A program made the translations under genes and the position numbers. A stretch of DNA of 64,000 nt from Pseudomonas baetica (lineage in GTDB: Bacteria > Pseudomonadota > Gammaproteobacteria > Pseudomonadales > Pseudomonadaceae), in NCBI RefSeq assembly GCF_002813455.1, contig NZ_PHHE01000001.1, positions 1,302,001 to 1,366,000 on the forward strand. Direction: 5' to 3'. This document shows positions 9,814 to 19,447 of this stretch, in pieces (positions within the stretch are counted from its first letter, which is position 1; each line of letters opens with the position of its first letter). The notes below the pieces were generated by a model, which worked only from the letters and a program-made list of their open reading frames with translations, was not told where the DNA came from and searched no databases.

Positions 9814-11139
9814 TCAGAGAATCGCCAACGGATACTCGACAATCACCCGCACTTCATCCAGATCCGACTCGAACGCCGTGGCGCGAGTGGTGGCCTGGCG
9901 CAAGCGCAATGACATGTCCTTCAACGAACCGCTCTGCACCACGTATTTGACTTCGATATCCCGCTCCCAGCGCTTCTGATCGGTCAGCGGATTACCTACT
10001 GCATCGCGGCGCATGTACACGGCGTTGGCGTTGGAATAGTCGGCGTCGGTGCCGCGCGCGTAGCGGGTCATGAACGACAAGCCCGGTACGCCGTAAGTGC
10101 TCATGTCGAGGTCGTAGCGCACCATCCATGAACGTTCCTTGGGCGAGTTGAAGTCGCTGTACTGGATGGAGTTGTCGAGGAAGATCGAGTCGGACTGGCG
10201 CAGGTAATCGAAATCGTCGTTGCCGTTGTTGCGTTGGTGCGAGAGGGCGACGGAATGCGCGCCGAGTTTTACCCCGACACGGCCGCTCCAGATGTTGTTG
10301 TCGAACTCGCCGAGTAGTTGTTTGCCCTCGTCGACTGCCTTGTAGTAATTCAAACCACCAAACAGTGACAAGTCATCCGACAGCGGATACGTCCACGCGG
10401 CGCCGGCGTAGTACTGATTCCAGGCATCCTTGAGGCGACTGGAGTACAGGCTGAAACTGAGGTTTTTGTTCAGCACATAATCGCCGCCGCCGTAAGCGAT
10501 CCACGGCGAATTGACCGGGCCGGCATAGAAGGTCGCGAAGTTCTCGCGCATGTCGCTGGACACCGGTTGGCTCATCGCGTGCAGTCGACCGCCCTGAACC
10601 GACAGGCCTTCAATACTGGTGTTGGTCGCCGTCACCCCGCGAAAGCTTTCTGGCAGCAAACGAGAGTCACCCGCCGCCACTACCGGGTTGGCCGGGAACA
10701 CGTCACCGACCTTGACCACCGTATCGAATGCCCGCACTTTCGCCGCGCCCCCGACCTTGGTGTATTCGTCCCGCGCCTCGCCGTCACTGTTGACCGGCAG
10801 CACATCAAACGAACTGCGCCCACCGTTGCGCCCGTCACCGGTGTCGAGTTTCAAACCGATCATCGCAAACGCATCAACACCGACCCCGACGGTGCCTTGG
10901 GTAAAGCCGGATTCGAACTTGCTGATCACCGCATGCGACCAGGCTTCGGAATAACCGTTGCCGGTCGGGCTGGACTGGCCGTTGCGGTGCTCACGATTGA
11001 AATAGAAATTACGGTTGAGCACCGTCAGGCTGCTGCCTTCGATAAAGCCTTCGGCTTTTTCTTCTGCAAACACCATGGACGGCCCGGAGCCAACCACCAC
11101 CGCTAAAGCGGCCATCGACATTTTTGTATTGTTAACCAT
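9814..11139 (-). CDS. OprD-family outer membrane porin
   Basis: Substrate-selective 18-stranded porin of about 441 aa. ATG 11139 has an AAGGAG ribosome site; the longer open frame to 11262 has none. A signal peptide ends at SMVFA, then EEKAEGFIEGSSLTVLNRNFYFNR, the standard OprD first strand. Later landmarks are SWMVRYDLDM, GLSFMTRYARGTDADY and the terminal strand EVRVIVEYPLAIL. OprD relatives import basic amino acids, peptides or aromatic acids; the substrate cannot be told here. It has its own terminator. CzcR is known to repress oprD in P. aeruginosa, but this is a paralogue and no such control can be claimed. Confidence 0.88.
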   Translation of the reverse strand: MVNNTKMSMAALAVVVGSGPSMVFAEEKAEGFIEGSSLTVLNRNFYFNREHRNGQSSPTGNGYSEAWSHAVISKFESGFTQGTVGVGVDAFAMIGLKLDTGDGRNGGRSSFDVLPVNSDGEARDEYTKVGGAAKVRAFDTVVKVGDVFPANPVVAAGDSRLLPESFRGVTATNTSIEGLSVQGGRLHAMSQPVSSDMRENFATFYAGPVNSPWIAYGGGDYVLNKNLSFSLYSSRLKDAWNQYYAGAAWTYPLSDDLSLFGGLNYYKAVDEGKQLLGEFDNNIWSGRVGVKLGAHSVALSHQRNNGNDDFDYLRQSDSIFLDNSIQYSDFNSPKERSWMVRYDLDMSTYGVPGLSFMTRYARGTDADYSNANAVYMRRDAVGNPLTDQKRWERDIEVKYVVQSGSLKDMSLRLRQATTRATAFESDLDEVRVIVEYPLAIL

Positions 11140-11326
11140 CAAACACTCCTTGGGTTCGGCAGAACGGGAACGTGCTTCGGCGTGGGTTTTATTGTTCGAC
11201 GGGCATGGGGCTCGTCGGCATGGTCGCCGGGGGACATCGTTGCAAGCTGCGGATAACGCCAAGGTGATGAGGGAATTACAATTTCGTCATGTGGGTGTAC
11301 CTGGAGTTTGTGAGTTCCACACAAAC

Positions 11327-11416
11327 CTGTGGGAGCGAGCCTGCTCGCGATAGCGGAGTGTCAGGCACTGAGGATGGTGGAAGTGCCGACGCCTTCGCGA
11401 GCAGGCTCGCTCCCAC
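11327..11416. repeat. REPIN
   Basis: Inverted REP pair (CTGTGGGAGCGAGCCTGCTC and its reverse complement) in the divergent spacer upstream of the OprD gene. Confidence 0.88.
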
Positions 11417-11467
11417 CAAGCGACTTCGCGATTGACGTACTGGAACAATTCACAGCACTATCGCCCC

Positions 11468-11530
11468 ATGAACACCCAAAATCGAATGACCATGATGTGC
11501 TCCTGCATGACCGCTTCCGGCGGGCCATAA
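11468..11530 (+). CDS. Possible Met/Cys-rich micro-ORF (leader peptide)
   Basis: An ATG-to-TAA frame of 20 codons encodes MNTQNRMTMMCSCMTASGGP: five Met and two Cys in 20 residues. No clear ribosome site is seen. It is followed 34 bp later by a terminator-like hairpin that lies just before an acetyltransferase gene, an arrangement that recalls transcription attenuation. It may equally be a chance frame. Confidence 0.3.
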   Translation: MNTQNRMTMMCSCMTASGGP

Positions 11531-11564
11531 GGTCATACGTGTTTGTCATTTGACGTGTACCCGA

Positions 11565-11594
11565 AGCCCCGCCAGCAATGGACGGGGCTTTTTC
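11565..11594 (+). terminator. Terminator or attenuator hairpin before the GNAT gene
   Basis: AGCCCCG (11565-11571) pairs with CGGGGCT (11583-11589), followed by five T. It ends about 35 bp before the acetyltransferase ATG and has no ordinary gene upstream on the same strand. Confidence 0.7.
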
Positions 11595-11628
11595 ATTTCC
11601 TGTCTGCACATGGCTCATGGAGAGAGAT

Positions 11629-12096
11629 ATGTTCGAGATCAGAAGAGCCACCACGAATGACGCCCAAACCGCATTCGACATACGACGCTTGGCGATCAGG
11701 CATCAATGCATCGGTGCCTACACCGAGCAGCAAATGCACGACTGGACCAAGGGCTCGGCTGAGGACGGTTACGACACGCTCATGGAAAAGCATTTCTATC
11801 TGGGCTGGGTTGAGGACGAGCCAGTGGCAACCGGAATGCTTGATCTGGAGTATCGTGAAATCGGTGCAATCTTCATTCATCCGGATTTCATGCAGCGCGG
11901 ACTGGGCAAACAGGTTCTGCACTTTCTTGAAGATCTGGCGAGGGCGCTGGGGCTGACAGAGGTCTGTCTGGACGCGACGTTGAACGCTGTCGATTTTTAC
12001 CGGCGTTGCGGTTACATCGGCGAGGGGAGTGCGATTTATCAATCGCCTTCGGGTCTGCAACTGGCGTGTGTGCCATTGGTGAAAGCGTTGCGATAA
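11629..12096 (+). CDS. GNAT family N-acetyltransferase
   Basis: 155-aa acetyltransferase of the GCN5 fold. ATG 11629 follows GGAGAGAG; the frame extends upstream into the terminator hairpin, so the longer version is unlikely. The N-terminus MFEIRRATTNDAQTAFDIRR is typical, and the acetyl-CoA loop is FIHPDFMQRGLGKQVL (motif A, Q/R-x-x-G-x-G/A form). Then LEVCLDATLNAVDFYRRCGY, where the FY pair is the usual motif B, and a C-terminal strand. The substrate is unknown. It is monocistronic, facing the end of the nuo operon, with a shared hairpin between them. Confidence 0.85.
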   Translation: MFEIRRATTNDAQTAFDIRRLAIRHQCIGAYTEQQMHDWTKGSAEDGYDTLMEKHFYLGWVEDEPVATGMLDLEYREIGAIFIHPDFMQRGLGKQVLHFLEDLARALGLTEVCLDATLNAVDFYRRCGYIGEGSAIYQSPSGLQLACVPLVKALR

Positions 12097-12112
12097 AGAT
12101 CAAGAGACCGCA

Positions 12113-12143
12113 CAAAAAAAACGGCACCCGAAGGTGCCGTTTT
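12113..12143 (-). terminator. Terminator of the nuo operon (bidirectional)
   Basis: ACGGCACC-CGAA-GGTGCCGT: a perfect 8-bp stem with an eight-T run on the minus strand and a four-T run on the plus strand. It serves nuoN and probably also the GNAT gene. Confidence 0.9.
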
Positions 12144-12164
12144 CATGTGTAGCCAGCCGAGCGA

Positions 12165-13628
12165 TCAGCCCGCCAGGCCCGCCTGCTGAACCAGCGTCAG
12201 CAATGGCTGCGGGTAAACGCCGAGGAAGAACGCCACCAGGGCGATGGCCAGCAGCATCACGCCGCCCGCCTTCTGTTCCCAGTGCAACTCGGCATCGTGG
12301 CGACGCAGGTTCGGCTCGATCAGGTACAGGGTGACCATCACGCGCAGGTAGTAGAAGACGCCGATGGCGCTGCCCAGTACCAGCGAACCCACCAGCCACC
12401 ATTGGTGCGATTCGACACCGGTGGCGATGATGTAGAACTTGCCGATGAAGCCCGCGGTCAGCGGGATACCGGCCAGGGACAGCATCATCACGGTCAGTAC
12501 GGCGGTCAGGTACGGACGGCGCCAGAACAGGCCGCGGTACTCGTACAGCGCGTCGGCGTCACGGCCGTTGTACGGCGAGGACATCAGGGTGATCACGCCG
12601 AACGCGCCGAGGCTGGTGATCACGTAGGTGACCAGGTACACGCCGATGGCTTCCACCGCCAGACCCTTGCTCGCCACCAGTGCAATCAGCAGGTAGCCGA
12701 AGTGCGCGATGGACGAGTAACCGAGCAGACGCTTGAGGTTGCTCTGGGTCAGGGCCAGCAGGTTACCGAACAGGATCGAAGCGACGGCGATCACGCTCAG
12801 CACGTCGCTCAGTACGCCACTGCTCGCGGCAGGGGAGATCTGGAACAGACGCACCATCACCGCAAACACGGCAACCTTGGACGCAGTCGCAAGGAACGCA
12901 GCGACCGGTGCCGGAGCACCTTCGTAAACGTCCGGCGTCCACAGGTGAAACGGTACCAGCGAAAGCTTGAACGCCAGACCGATCAGCATCATGCCCAGGC
13001 CCAGTTGTGCCAGCGGGCTAGGCAGACCGGTCGCGGCCAGGGCCTGACCGATACCGACGAAGCTCAGCGAACCGGCGTCTGCGTACAGCAGCGCCATACC
13101 GAACAGCAGGAACGCGGAACCGGCGGCCGACAGCACCATGTATTTGATGCCGGCTTCCAGCGAGCGCTTGTTGAAGAAGGCGTAAGCCACCAGACCGTAG
13201 ACCGGCACCGAGAGCAGTTCCAGACCGATGAACAACCCGGCCAGGTGCTGCGCGCTGACCAGAACCAGACCACCGGCGGCGGCCATCAGGATCAGCAGGT
13301 ACAGTTCTTCACGGTTGCCCGGGTAACCCGAGCCGCCATCGCCCAGATAGGCGTGGGCGAGGGTGACGCAAGCGAGGGTGGCGACCAGGATCAGCGCCAT
13401 GTACAGGCAGGCGAACGCATCGATCTGCAGCAATGGGGTCACGGCCAGAGGCGCGACTTTCAAGGCAGGCAGGATCGACAGCAAGGCCAGGTTCAGACCG
13501 GCGACCGAGATCAGGAAGGTCTGCGAGTGATTGCGGCGCCAGGCGATTGCCAGCATCACCACGATAATGGTGAGGCTGGTGATCAACAGTGGCGCAAGCG
13601 CAATAAAGTGTTGAATCGTGAATTCCAT
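12165..13628 (-). CDS. nuoN: NADH-quinone oxidoreductase subunit N
   Basis: Antiporter-like proton-pumping subunit in the membrane arm of complex I. From ATG 13628 ([15 protein letters not shown]) the protein is 487 aa with about 14 membrane helices. The key Lys is in [20 protein letters not shown], the hallmark of the MrpD/NuoN proton channel. An open frame continues upstream to 13691 but overlaps nuoM. Last gene of the nuo operon, 7 bp after nuoM, followed by a strong terminator. Confidence 0.96.
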   Translation of the reverse strand: MEFTIQHFIALAPLLITSLTIIVVMLAIAWRRNHSQTFLISVAGLNLALLSILPALKVAPLAVTPLLQIDAFACLYMALILVATLACVTLAHAYLGDGGSGYPGNREELYLLILMAAAGGLVLVSAQHLAGLFIGLELLSVPVYGLVAYAFFNKRSLEAGIKYMVLSAAGSAFLLFGMALLYADAGSLSFVGIGQALAATGLPSPLAQLGLGMMLIGLAFKLSLVPFHLWTPDVYEGAPAPVAAFLATASKVAVFAVMVRLFQISPAASSGVLSDVLSVIAVASILFGNLLALTQSNLKRLLGYSSIAHFGYLLIALVASKGLAVEAIGVYLVTYVITSLGAFGVITLMSSPYNGRDADALYEYRGLFWRRPYLTAVLTVMMLSLAGIPLTAGFIGKFYIIATGVESHQWWLVGSLVLGSAIGVFYYLRVMVTLYLIEPNLRRHDAELHWEQKAGGVMLLAIALVAFFLGVYPQPLLTLVQQAGLAG

Positions 13629-13635
13629 AGCGCTC

Positions 13636-15168
13636 TTACCGGGCCGAAGCGAGTTGAGTGAAGGCGGTGCCGAGCCACTGCTGTACGCCATGCATCGTGG
13701 CGGCAGAAGTGTCGAGGAACGGTTGCGGGTACACGCCGATGTAGATCAGCAACACCGCAAGGCCCAACACCATGATCAGTTCGCGAGCGTCCATACCGTG
13801 CAGAATCGAATCCGATTTCGACGGACCGAAGTACGCACGGTGGATCATGATCAGCGAGTAGACCGAACCGAACACCAGACCGGAAGTGGCAATCGCAGTG
13901 ATCCAAGGCCAGCTCGCGAAAGAACCGATCAGGATCAGGAACTCACCGACAAAGTTACCCGTGCCCGGCAAGCCCAACGACGCGGCTGCAAAGAACAGGC
14001 TGATCGCCGGCAGGTAAGCAATACGCGACCACAGACCGCCCATCTCACGCATGTCACGAGTGTGCAGACGCTCGTACAACTGACCGCTGAGGATAAACAG
14101 TGCGGCTGCCGAAACACCGTGCGCCAGCATCTGGATCACTGCACCTTGCAGGGCCAGTTGGCTGCCGGAGTAGATGCCGATCAACACGAAGCCCATGTGG
14201 GAAACGGAAGAGAAGGCGATCAGACGCTTGATGTCGGTTTGCGCGAACGCCAGGAACGCACCGTAGAAGATCCCGATCAGACCGAGGGTCATGGCGATCG
14301 GCGCGAACTCGGCCGAGGCATTCGGGAACAGCGGCAGGGCGAAACGCAGCAGGCCGTAAGCCGCGGTTTTCAGCAAGATACCGGCGAGGTCGACGGAACC
14401 TGCGGTCGGCGCCTGGGCGTGCGCATCAGGCAACCAGGAGTGGAACGGTACAACCGGCAGCTTGACCGCGAAGGCGATGAAGAAGCCGAGCATCAGGATG
14501 TACTCGGTGGTCATCGACATCTTGGTTTTCAACAGGTCGGCGTAGTTGAAGGTAATCACGCCAGTGTTGTTGAAGTTGACCAGTACCAGACCGAGGATCG
14601 CCACCAGCATGATCAGGCCGGAAGCCTGAGTGAAGATGAAGAACTTGGTTGCTGCGTAGATCCGGGTTTTCTTGCCGTCCGAAGAACTGTGACCCCAGAG
14701 CGCGATGAGGAAGTACATCGGCACCAGCATCATTTCCCAGAAGAAGAAGAACATGAACAGGTCGAGGGCGAGGAACACGCCGACAACACCGCCCAGGATC
14801 CACATCAGGTTCAGGTGGAAGAAGCCAACGTGACGTTGAATCTCTTTCCACGAGCAGAGTACCGAGAGGATACCCAGCAGACCGGTCAGCAGGATCATCA
14901 ACAGCGACAGGCCGTCGAGGGCCAGGTGCACGCTGATGCCGAAACGCGCGATCCAGATGTGCTTGAACTCAAGCGCCCAGGTCGGATCGGCGCCAGGCGC
15001 CGGGGCAAATGAATAGTTGCCGGTTGCCCACAGCCAGAGGCCGATCGCGAGCAACAGGGACATGGTGATCAGCGCAATCCAGCGGGGCAGGGTAGCGCCG
15101 AAGCGCTCACCCATCCAGCACAGCAGGCCGCCGATGAAGGGGATCAGGATTAGCCAAGGCAGAATCAT
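13636..15168 (-). CDS. nuoM: NADH-quinone oxidoreductase subunit M
   Basis: Antiporter-like membrane subunit of complex I, 510 aa, about 14 TM helices. The [22 protein letters not shown] motif region carries the conserved Lys, and [20 protein letters not shown] carries the conserved Glu of TM5. It lies between nuoL and nuoN in the standard order. Confidence 0.97.
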   Translation of the reverse strand: MILPWLILIPFIGGLLCWMGERFGATLPRWIALITMSLLLAIGLWLWATGNYSFAPAPGADPTWALEFKHIWIARFGISVHLALDGLSLLMILLTGLLGILSVLCSWKEIQRHVGFFHLNLMWILGGVVGVFLALDLFMFFFFWEMMLVPMYFLIALWGHSSSDGKKTRIYAATKFFIFTQASGLIMLVAILGLVLVNFNNTGVITFNYADLLKTKMSMTTEYILMLGFFIAFAVKLPVVPFHSWLPDAHAQAPTAGSVDLAGILLKTAAYGLLRFALPLFPNASAEFAPIAMTLGLIGIFYGAFLAFAQTDIKRLIAFSSVSHMGFVLIGIYSGSQLALQGAVIQMLAHGVSAAALFILSGQLYERLHTRDMREMGGLWSRIAYLPAISLFFAAASLGLPGTGNFVGEFLILIGSFASWPWITAIATSGLVFGSVYSLIMIHRAYFGPSKSDSILHGMDARELIMVLGLAVLLIYIGVYPQPFLDTSAATMHGVQQWLGTAFTQLASAR

Positions 15169-15207
15169 GACGGGCTCGTTTCCTTTCGCAAATTCGCAAG
15201 GTTCATA

Positions 15208-17061
15208 TCAGACCGCTACCAGCACGATGGCGCCAATAACCAGCACGGCACCAGCAGCCATCGAAGCAGCGTACCAACGCAGTTGACCGGTCTCGGTGCG
15301 GCTCAGGGCAGTGTGACCACCCTTGGCCATACGCGGGATCAGACCGATGGTCTGGTCGAGTGGGTCTTTGCGCAGGATGTGGCTGATCGCAAGGTACGGC
15401 TTGACGAACAGTTTGTCGTAGATCCAGTCGAAGCCCCAGGCAGCGAACCACCAGGCCGACAGGAAACGCCCGACGCCGCTGTTGGCAATCGCCGTGACGA
15501 AGCGACGCTTGCCGAGGAACAGCAGGGCCGCCAGCAGGATACCGGCCAGGGCGATGGCGCCCGACGCAATTTCCAGACTGTGCTTGGCTTCGCCACCGGC
15601 ATGGCCAACGCTTTCTGGCAGTACGCCGTGCAGCGGTGGAACGATCATGGCGCCGATGAACGTCGACAGCACGATCAGCACCGACAGCGGCAACCAGTGA
15701 GCGATACCGTGACCGGCGTGCGCTTCAGTCTTGGCTTCACCGTGGAACGTGATGAAGATCAGGCGGAAGGTGTACAGCGAGGTCATGAACGCGCCGACCA
15801 GACCTGCGTAGAGCAGACCGTGGTTGCCGCTGGCGAACGCTTCCCAGAGGATTTCGTCCTTGGAGTAGAAGCCTGCGGTTACCAATGGCAAAGCAGCCAG
15901 TGCCGCGCCGCCGACGATGAAGCTGGCGTAGGCCAGTGGCAGTTTCTTCCACAGACCGCCCATCTTGAAGATGTTCTGCTCGTGGTGGCAGGCAACGATC
16001 ACCGCACCGGAAGCAAGGAACAGCAGCGCCTTGAAGAAGGCGTGGGTCATCAGGTGGAAGATCGCGCCATCCCATGCGCCAACGCCCAGCGCCAGGAACA
16101 TGTAGCCGATCTGGCTCATGGTCGAGTAGGCGAGGATACGTTTGATGTCGGTTTGAACCAGAGCGGCGAAACCGGCGAGTACCAGCGTCACACCACCAAC
16201 GATGCCGACCAGGTGCAGGATGTCCGGCGCCAGGGTGAACAAACCGTGGGTACGCGCGATCAGGTAAACACCTGCGGTCACCATGGTCGCGGCGTGGATC
16301 AGTGCCGAAACCGGGGTAGGACCGGCCATCGCGTCCGCGAGCCAGGTTTGCAGCGGCAGTTGCGCCGATTTACCGACCGCACCGCCCAGCAGCATCAGAG
16401 TCGCCAGGGTGATCCAGAAGTCGCCGACCTGGAATTTCTGCGGTGCCAGCACCAGCAGTTCCTGGATGTTCAGCGTGCCCACTTGCTGGAACAGGATGAA
16501 CAGGCCGATGGCCATGAACACGTCGCCGATCCGGGTCACGATGAAGGCCTTGAGTGCGGCGTTACCGTTGTTGCGGTTGCTGTAGTAGAAACCGATCAAC
16601 AGGTACGAGCACAGGCCCACGCCTTCCCAGCCGAAGTACAGGAACAACAGGTTATCGCCCAGGACCAGGAACAGCATGCTGGCGATAAACAGGTTGGTGT
16701 ACGAGAAGAAGCGCGAGTAACCCGCTTCACCGCGCATGTACCAGGAGGCGAACAGGTGGATCAGGAAACCTACGCCTACCACCACGCCGAGCATGGTGAT
16801 CGACAGGCCGTCGACGTAGAGCGCGAAGTCAGGCTTGAAGCCTTCCACCGCCATCCACTGCCACAGCACCAGGGTGTAGTGACCGCCTTCGGGAGGCGCG
16901 ACGTTGAATTGCCAGATGACGTAGGCGGTGACAATCGCCGACAAGCCAATGGAACCCACGCCGATCAGCGCCGAAAGGTTTTCCGACCAGCGTCCACGAG
17001 AGAACGACAGCAGCAGGAACCCGATCAGGGGGAATACGAAAGTCAGAAAGATTAGGTTCAT
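15208..17061 (-). CDS. nuoL: NADH-quinone oxidoreductase subunit L
   Basis: Distal antiporter-like subunit of complex I, 617 aa. It has the usual 14-helix core ([20 protein letters not shown] with the conserved Lys) plus the long C-terminal amphipathic helix and last TM helix that brace the membrane arm. Its ATG overlaps the nuoK stop by 4 bp. Confidence 0.97.
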   Translation of the reverse strand: MNLIFLTFVFPLIGFLLLSFSRGRWSENLSALIGVGSIGLSAIVTAYVIWQFNVAPPEGGHYTLVLWQWMAVEGFKPDFALYVDGLSITMLGVVVGVGFLIHLFASWYMRGEAGYSRFFSYTNLFIASMLFLVLGDNLLFLYFGWEGVGLCSYLLIGFYYSNRNNGNAALKAFIVTRIGDVFMAIGLFILFQQVGTLNIQELLVLAPQKFQVGDFWITLATLMLLGGAVGKSAQLPLQTWLADAMAGPTPVSALIHAATMVTAGVYLIARTHGLFTLAPDILHLVGIVGGVTLVLAGFAALVQTDIKRILAYSTMSQIGYMFLALGVGAWDGAIFHLMTHAFFKALLFLASGAVIVACHHEQNIFKMGGLWKKLPLAYASFIVGGAALAALPLVTAGFYSKDEILWEAFASGNHGLLYAGLVGAFMTSLYTFRLIFITFHGEAKTEAHAGHGIAHWLPLSVLIVLSTFIGAMIVPPLHGVLPESVGHAGGEAKHSLEIASGAIALAGILLAALLFLGKRRFVTAIANSGVGRFLSAWWFAAWGFDWIYDKLFVKPYLAISHILRKDPLDQTIGLIPRMAKGGHTALSRTETGQLRWYAASMAAGAVLVIGAIVLVAV

Positions 17062-17366
17062 CCGCGCATCTCACTGGCAGCGTCGATATCGAGCGTGTGG
17101 AAGCGGCGATACAGTTGCAGCAGGATCGCCAGACCAATACTGGCCTCGGCAGCTGCAAGGCTGATCACCAGGATGAACATGATCTGTCCATCCGGCTGGC
17201 CCCAACGGGCGCCCGCAACGATGAAGGCCAGTGCAGAGGCGTTCATCATCACTTCCAGACTCATCAACACGAACAAAATGTTGCGGCGGACCATCAGGCC
17301 GACCAGACCAAGGCAGAACAGGATGCCGGCGACGGCTAAACCATGTTCGAGAGGGATAGCAGGCAT
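17058..17366 (-). CDS. nuoK: NADH-quinone oxidoreductase subunit K
   Basis: Small membrane subunit (102 aa, three TM helices) next to NuoA/J in complex I. The conserved MSLEVMMNA around the membrane Glu is present, and a second conserved Glu follows in [13 protein letters not shown]. It overlaps nuoL by 4 bp and starts 3 bp after nuoJ. Confidence 0.97.
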   Translation of the reverse strand: MPAIPLEHGLAVAGILFCLGLVGLMVRRNILFVLMSLEVMMNASALAFIVAGARWGQPDGQIMFILVISLAAAEASIGLAILLQLYRRFHTLDIDAASEMRG

Positions 17367-17369
17367 GTC

Positions 17370-17870
17370 TTACTCCTTCGCCTCGTTGCGGCCCAAATGG
17401 AACGCCGTGACGGCTGCAGCGAGCAGCAGCATCGAGGCGAGTTCGACCACCAGCAGATATGGGCCGAACAGGCTGATGCCCACGGCTTTCGCGTCTACGG
17501 TGGTGTGGCCGATGGCCTGACCGCTCTGGTGAGCGAACAGCACATACAGCAGTTCGGCCAGCAGCAGCGCGGCAAGAATCACCGGCCCTGCCCAGATGCC
17601 GGGCTTGAGCCAGGCGCGTTCTTGCTGAACTGCGGCGGGGCCGAGGTTCAGCATCATCACCACGAACACAAACAGCACCATGATGGCGCCGGCGTAGGCG
17701 ATCACTTCCAGCACACCGGCGAACGGCGCGCCGAGTGCGAAGAAGGTCATGGCCACGGCGATCAACGAGATGATCAGGTAGAGCAGGGCGTGCACAGGGT
17801 TGGTGTTGGTGACCACGCGAAGCGTGGCCACAACCGCGATACCCGATGCGAAATAGAAAGCGAATTCCAT
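17370..17870 (-). CDS. nuoJ: NADH-quinone oxidoreductase subunit J
   Basis: Membrane subunit of complex I, 166 aa with five TM helices. Helix 3 contains the conserved VIAYAGAIMVLFVFVVMML (the pi-bulge region near the quinone-coupling path). Starts 9 bp after nuoI. Confidence 0.96.
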   Translation of the reverse strand: MEFAFYFASGIAVVATLRVVTNTNPVHALLYLIISLIAVAMTFFALGAPFAGVLEVIAYAGAIMVLFVFVVMMLNLGPAAVQQERAWLKPGIWAGPVILAALLLAELLYVLFAHQSGQAIGHTTVDAKAVGISLFGPYLLVVELASMLLLAAAVTAFHLGRNEAKE

Positions 17871-17879
17871 CGTTCTTCC

Positions 17880-18428
17880 TTAAGGCAGCAAGCTCTTCAC
17901 GTTGATCGGTTCGGCTTCGTTCTGTGCAGCGCCTTTCGGCTTGCCAGCGATTGCCATACCTGCAACACGATAGAAGTTGTAATCAGGGTTTTTGCCGGGG
18001 CCGGAGATCAACAGATCTTCTTTCTCGTACACCAGGTCCTGACGTTTGAACTCGGCCATCTCGAAATCCGGAGTCAACTGGATTGCGGTGGTCGGACAGG
18101 CTTCCTCGCAGAGACCGCAGAAAATGCAGCGCGAGAAGTTGATACGGAAGAAGTCCGGGTACCAGCGACCGTCTTCGGTTTCAGCTTTCTGCAGCGAGAT
18201 GCAACCCACCGGGCAAGCCACGGCGCACAGGTTGCAGGCTACGCAACGTTCTTCGCCATCGGGGTCACGGGTCAGGACAATGCGACCACGGTAGCGGGGT
18301 GGCAGGTAGACCGCTTCTTCCGGGTATTGCAGGGTGTCGCGCTTGCGAAAGCCATGGCCGAAGACCATGACCAGGCTGCGCAACTGGGTACCGGTACCCT
18401 TAACGATGTCGCCAATATATTTGAACAT
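17880..18428 (-). CDS. nuoI: NADH-quinone oxidoreductase subunit I (2x[4Fe-4S])
   Basis: Ferredoxin-like subunit carrying clusters N6a and N6b between the peripheral arm and the quinone site. 182 aa, with the two cysteine motifs [16 protein letters not shown] and [16 protein letters not shown], both complete. Standard length and operon position. Confidence 0.97.
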   Translation of the reverse strand: MFKYIGDIVKGTGTQLRSLVMVFGHGFRKRDTLQYPEEAVYLPPRYRGRIVLTRDPDGEERCVACNLCAVACPVGCISLQKAETEDGRWYPDFFRINFSRCIFCGLCEEACPTTAIQLTPDFEMAEFKRQDLVYEKEDLLISGPGKNPDYNFYRVAGMAIAGKPKGAAQNEAEPINVKSLLP

Positions 18429-18439
18429 GGGTCAAATCC

Positions 18440-19447
18440 TCACTGAACCGCAACCGCGGGCGTGTTCCACAACACAACCGCAGCGGTCACCAGCAAATTG
18501 ATCAGGGTCAGTGGCAGGCAGAATTTCCAGCTGAAGTCCATCACCTGGTCATAACGCGGACGCGGGATAGAAGCGCGCAGCAAGATGAACAGCATGATGA
18601 AGAACGCGGTCTTCAGGGCGAACCACAGGAACGACAGTTGCGGCAGGATGCCGAACGGACCGTGCCAGCCACCGAAGAACAGGGTGACCAGCAGCGCCGA
18701 GATCAAGATGATGCCGATGTATTCGCCAACGAAGAACATGCCCCATTTCATGCCGGCGTATTCAATGTGGTAACCGTCAGCCAGTTCCTGCTCCGCTTCC
18801 GGCTGGTCGAACGGGTGACGGTGAGTCACGGCGACGCCAGCGATGAAGAAGGTACAGAAGCCGAAGAACTGCGGAATGATGAACCACAGGTTCTGCGCCT
18901 GGTACTCGACGATGTCGCGCATGTTGAACGAGCCGACCTGCACCACGATGCCCATCAGGGCCAGGCCCATGAACACTTCGTAGGACACGGTCTGCGCCGA
19001 GGCACGCAAGGCACCCAGCAGGGCGAACTTGTTGTTACTCGACCAGCCGGCGAACAGCACCGCGTAGACCGACAGACCGGCCATGGCGAAGAAGAACAGC
19101 AGGCCGATGTTCAGATCCGCCACACCCCAGGTCGGGGTGATCGGGATAATCGCAAAGGCGATCAGCAGGGCGGACATGGCCACCACCGGCGCCAAAGTGA
19201 AGATCACTTTGTCGGCAAACGGCGGGGTCCAGTCTTCCTTGAAGAACATCTTCAGCATGTCGGCGGCGATCTGGAACATACCAAACGGGCCAACGCGGTT
19301 CGGACCGTAACGGTCCTGCCACCAGCCCAGCAGGCGACGTTCGACAAAGCTGAGCAACGCGCCTGCAACCACCACGGCCAGCAGAATCACGATAGCTTTG
19401 ACGACCGTCAGGATCACATCGATCACTTCAGGGGTGAACCAGGTCAT
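18440..19447 (-). CDS. nuoH: NADH-quinone oxidoreductase subunit H
   Basis: Membrane subunit forming the quinone-binding chamber, 335 aa, eight TM helices. Conserved loops include [21 protein letters not shown] and [20 protein letters not shown], the acid-rich loop at the quinone entry. Its ATG overlaps the nuoG stop by 4 bp. Confidence 0.97.
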   Translation of the reverse strand: MTWFTPEVIDVILTVVKAIVILLAVVVAGALLSFVERRLLGWWQDRYGPNRVGPFGMFQIAADMLKMFFKEDWTPPFADKVIFTLAPVVAMSALLIAFAIIPITPTWGVADLNIGLLFFFAMAGLSVYAVLFAGWSSNNKFALLGALRASAQTVSYEVFMGLALMGIVVQVGSFNMRDIVEYQAQNLWFIIPQFFGFCTFFIAGVAVTHRHPFDQPEAEQELADGYHIEYAGMKWGMFFVGEYIGIILISALLVTLFFGGWHGPFGILPQLSFLWFALKTAFFIMLFILLRASIPRPRYDQVMDFSWKFCLPLTLINLLVTAAVVLWNTPAVAVQ

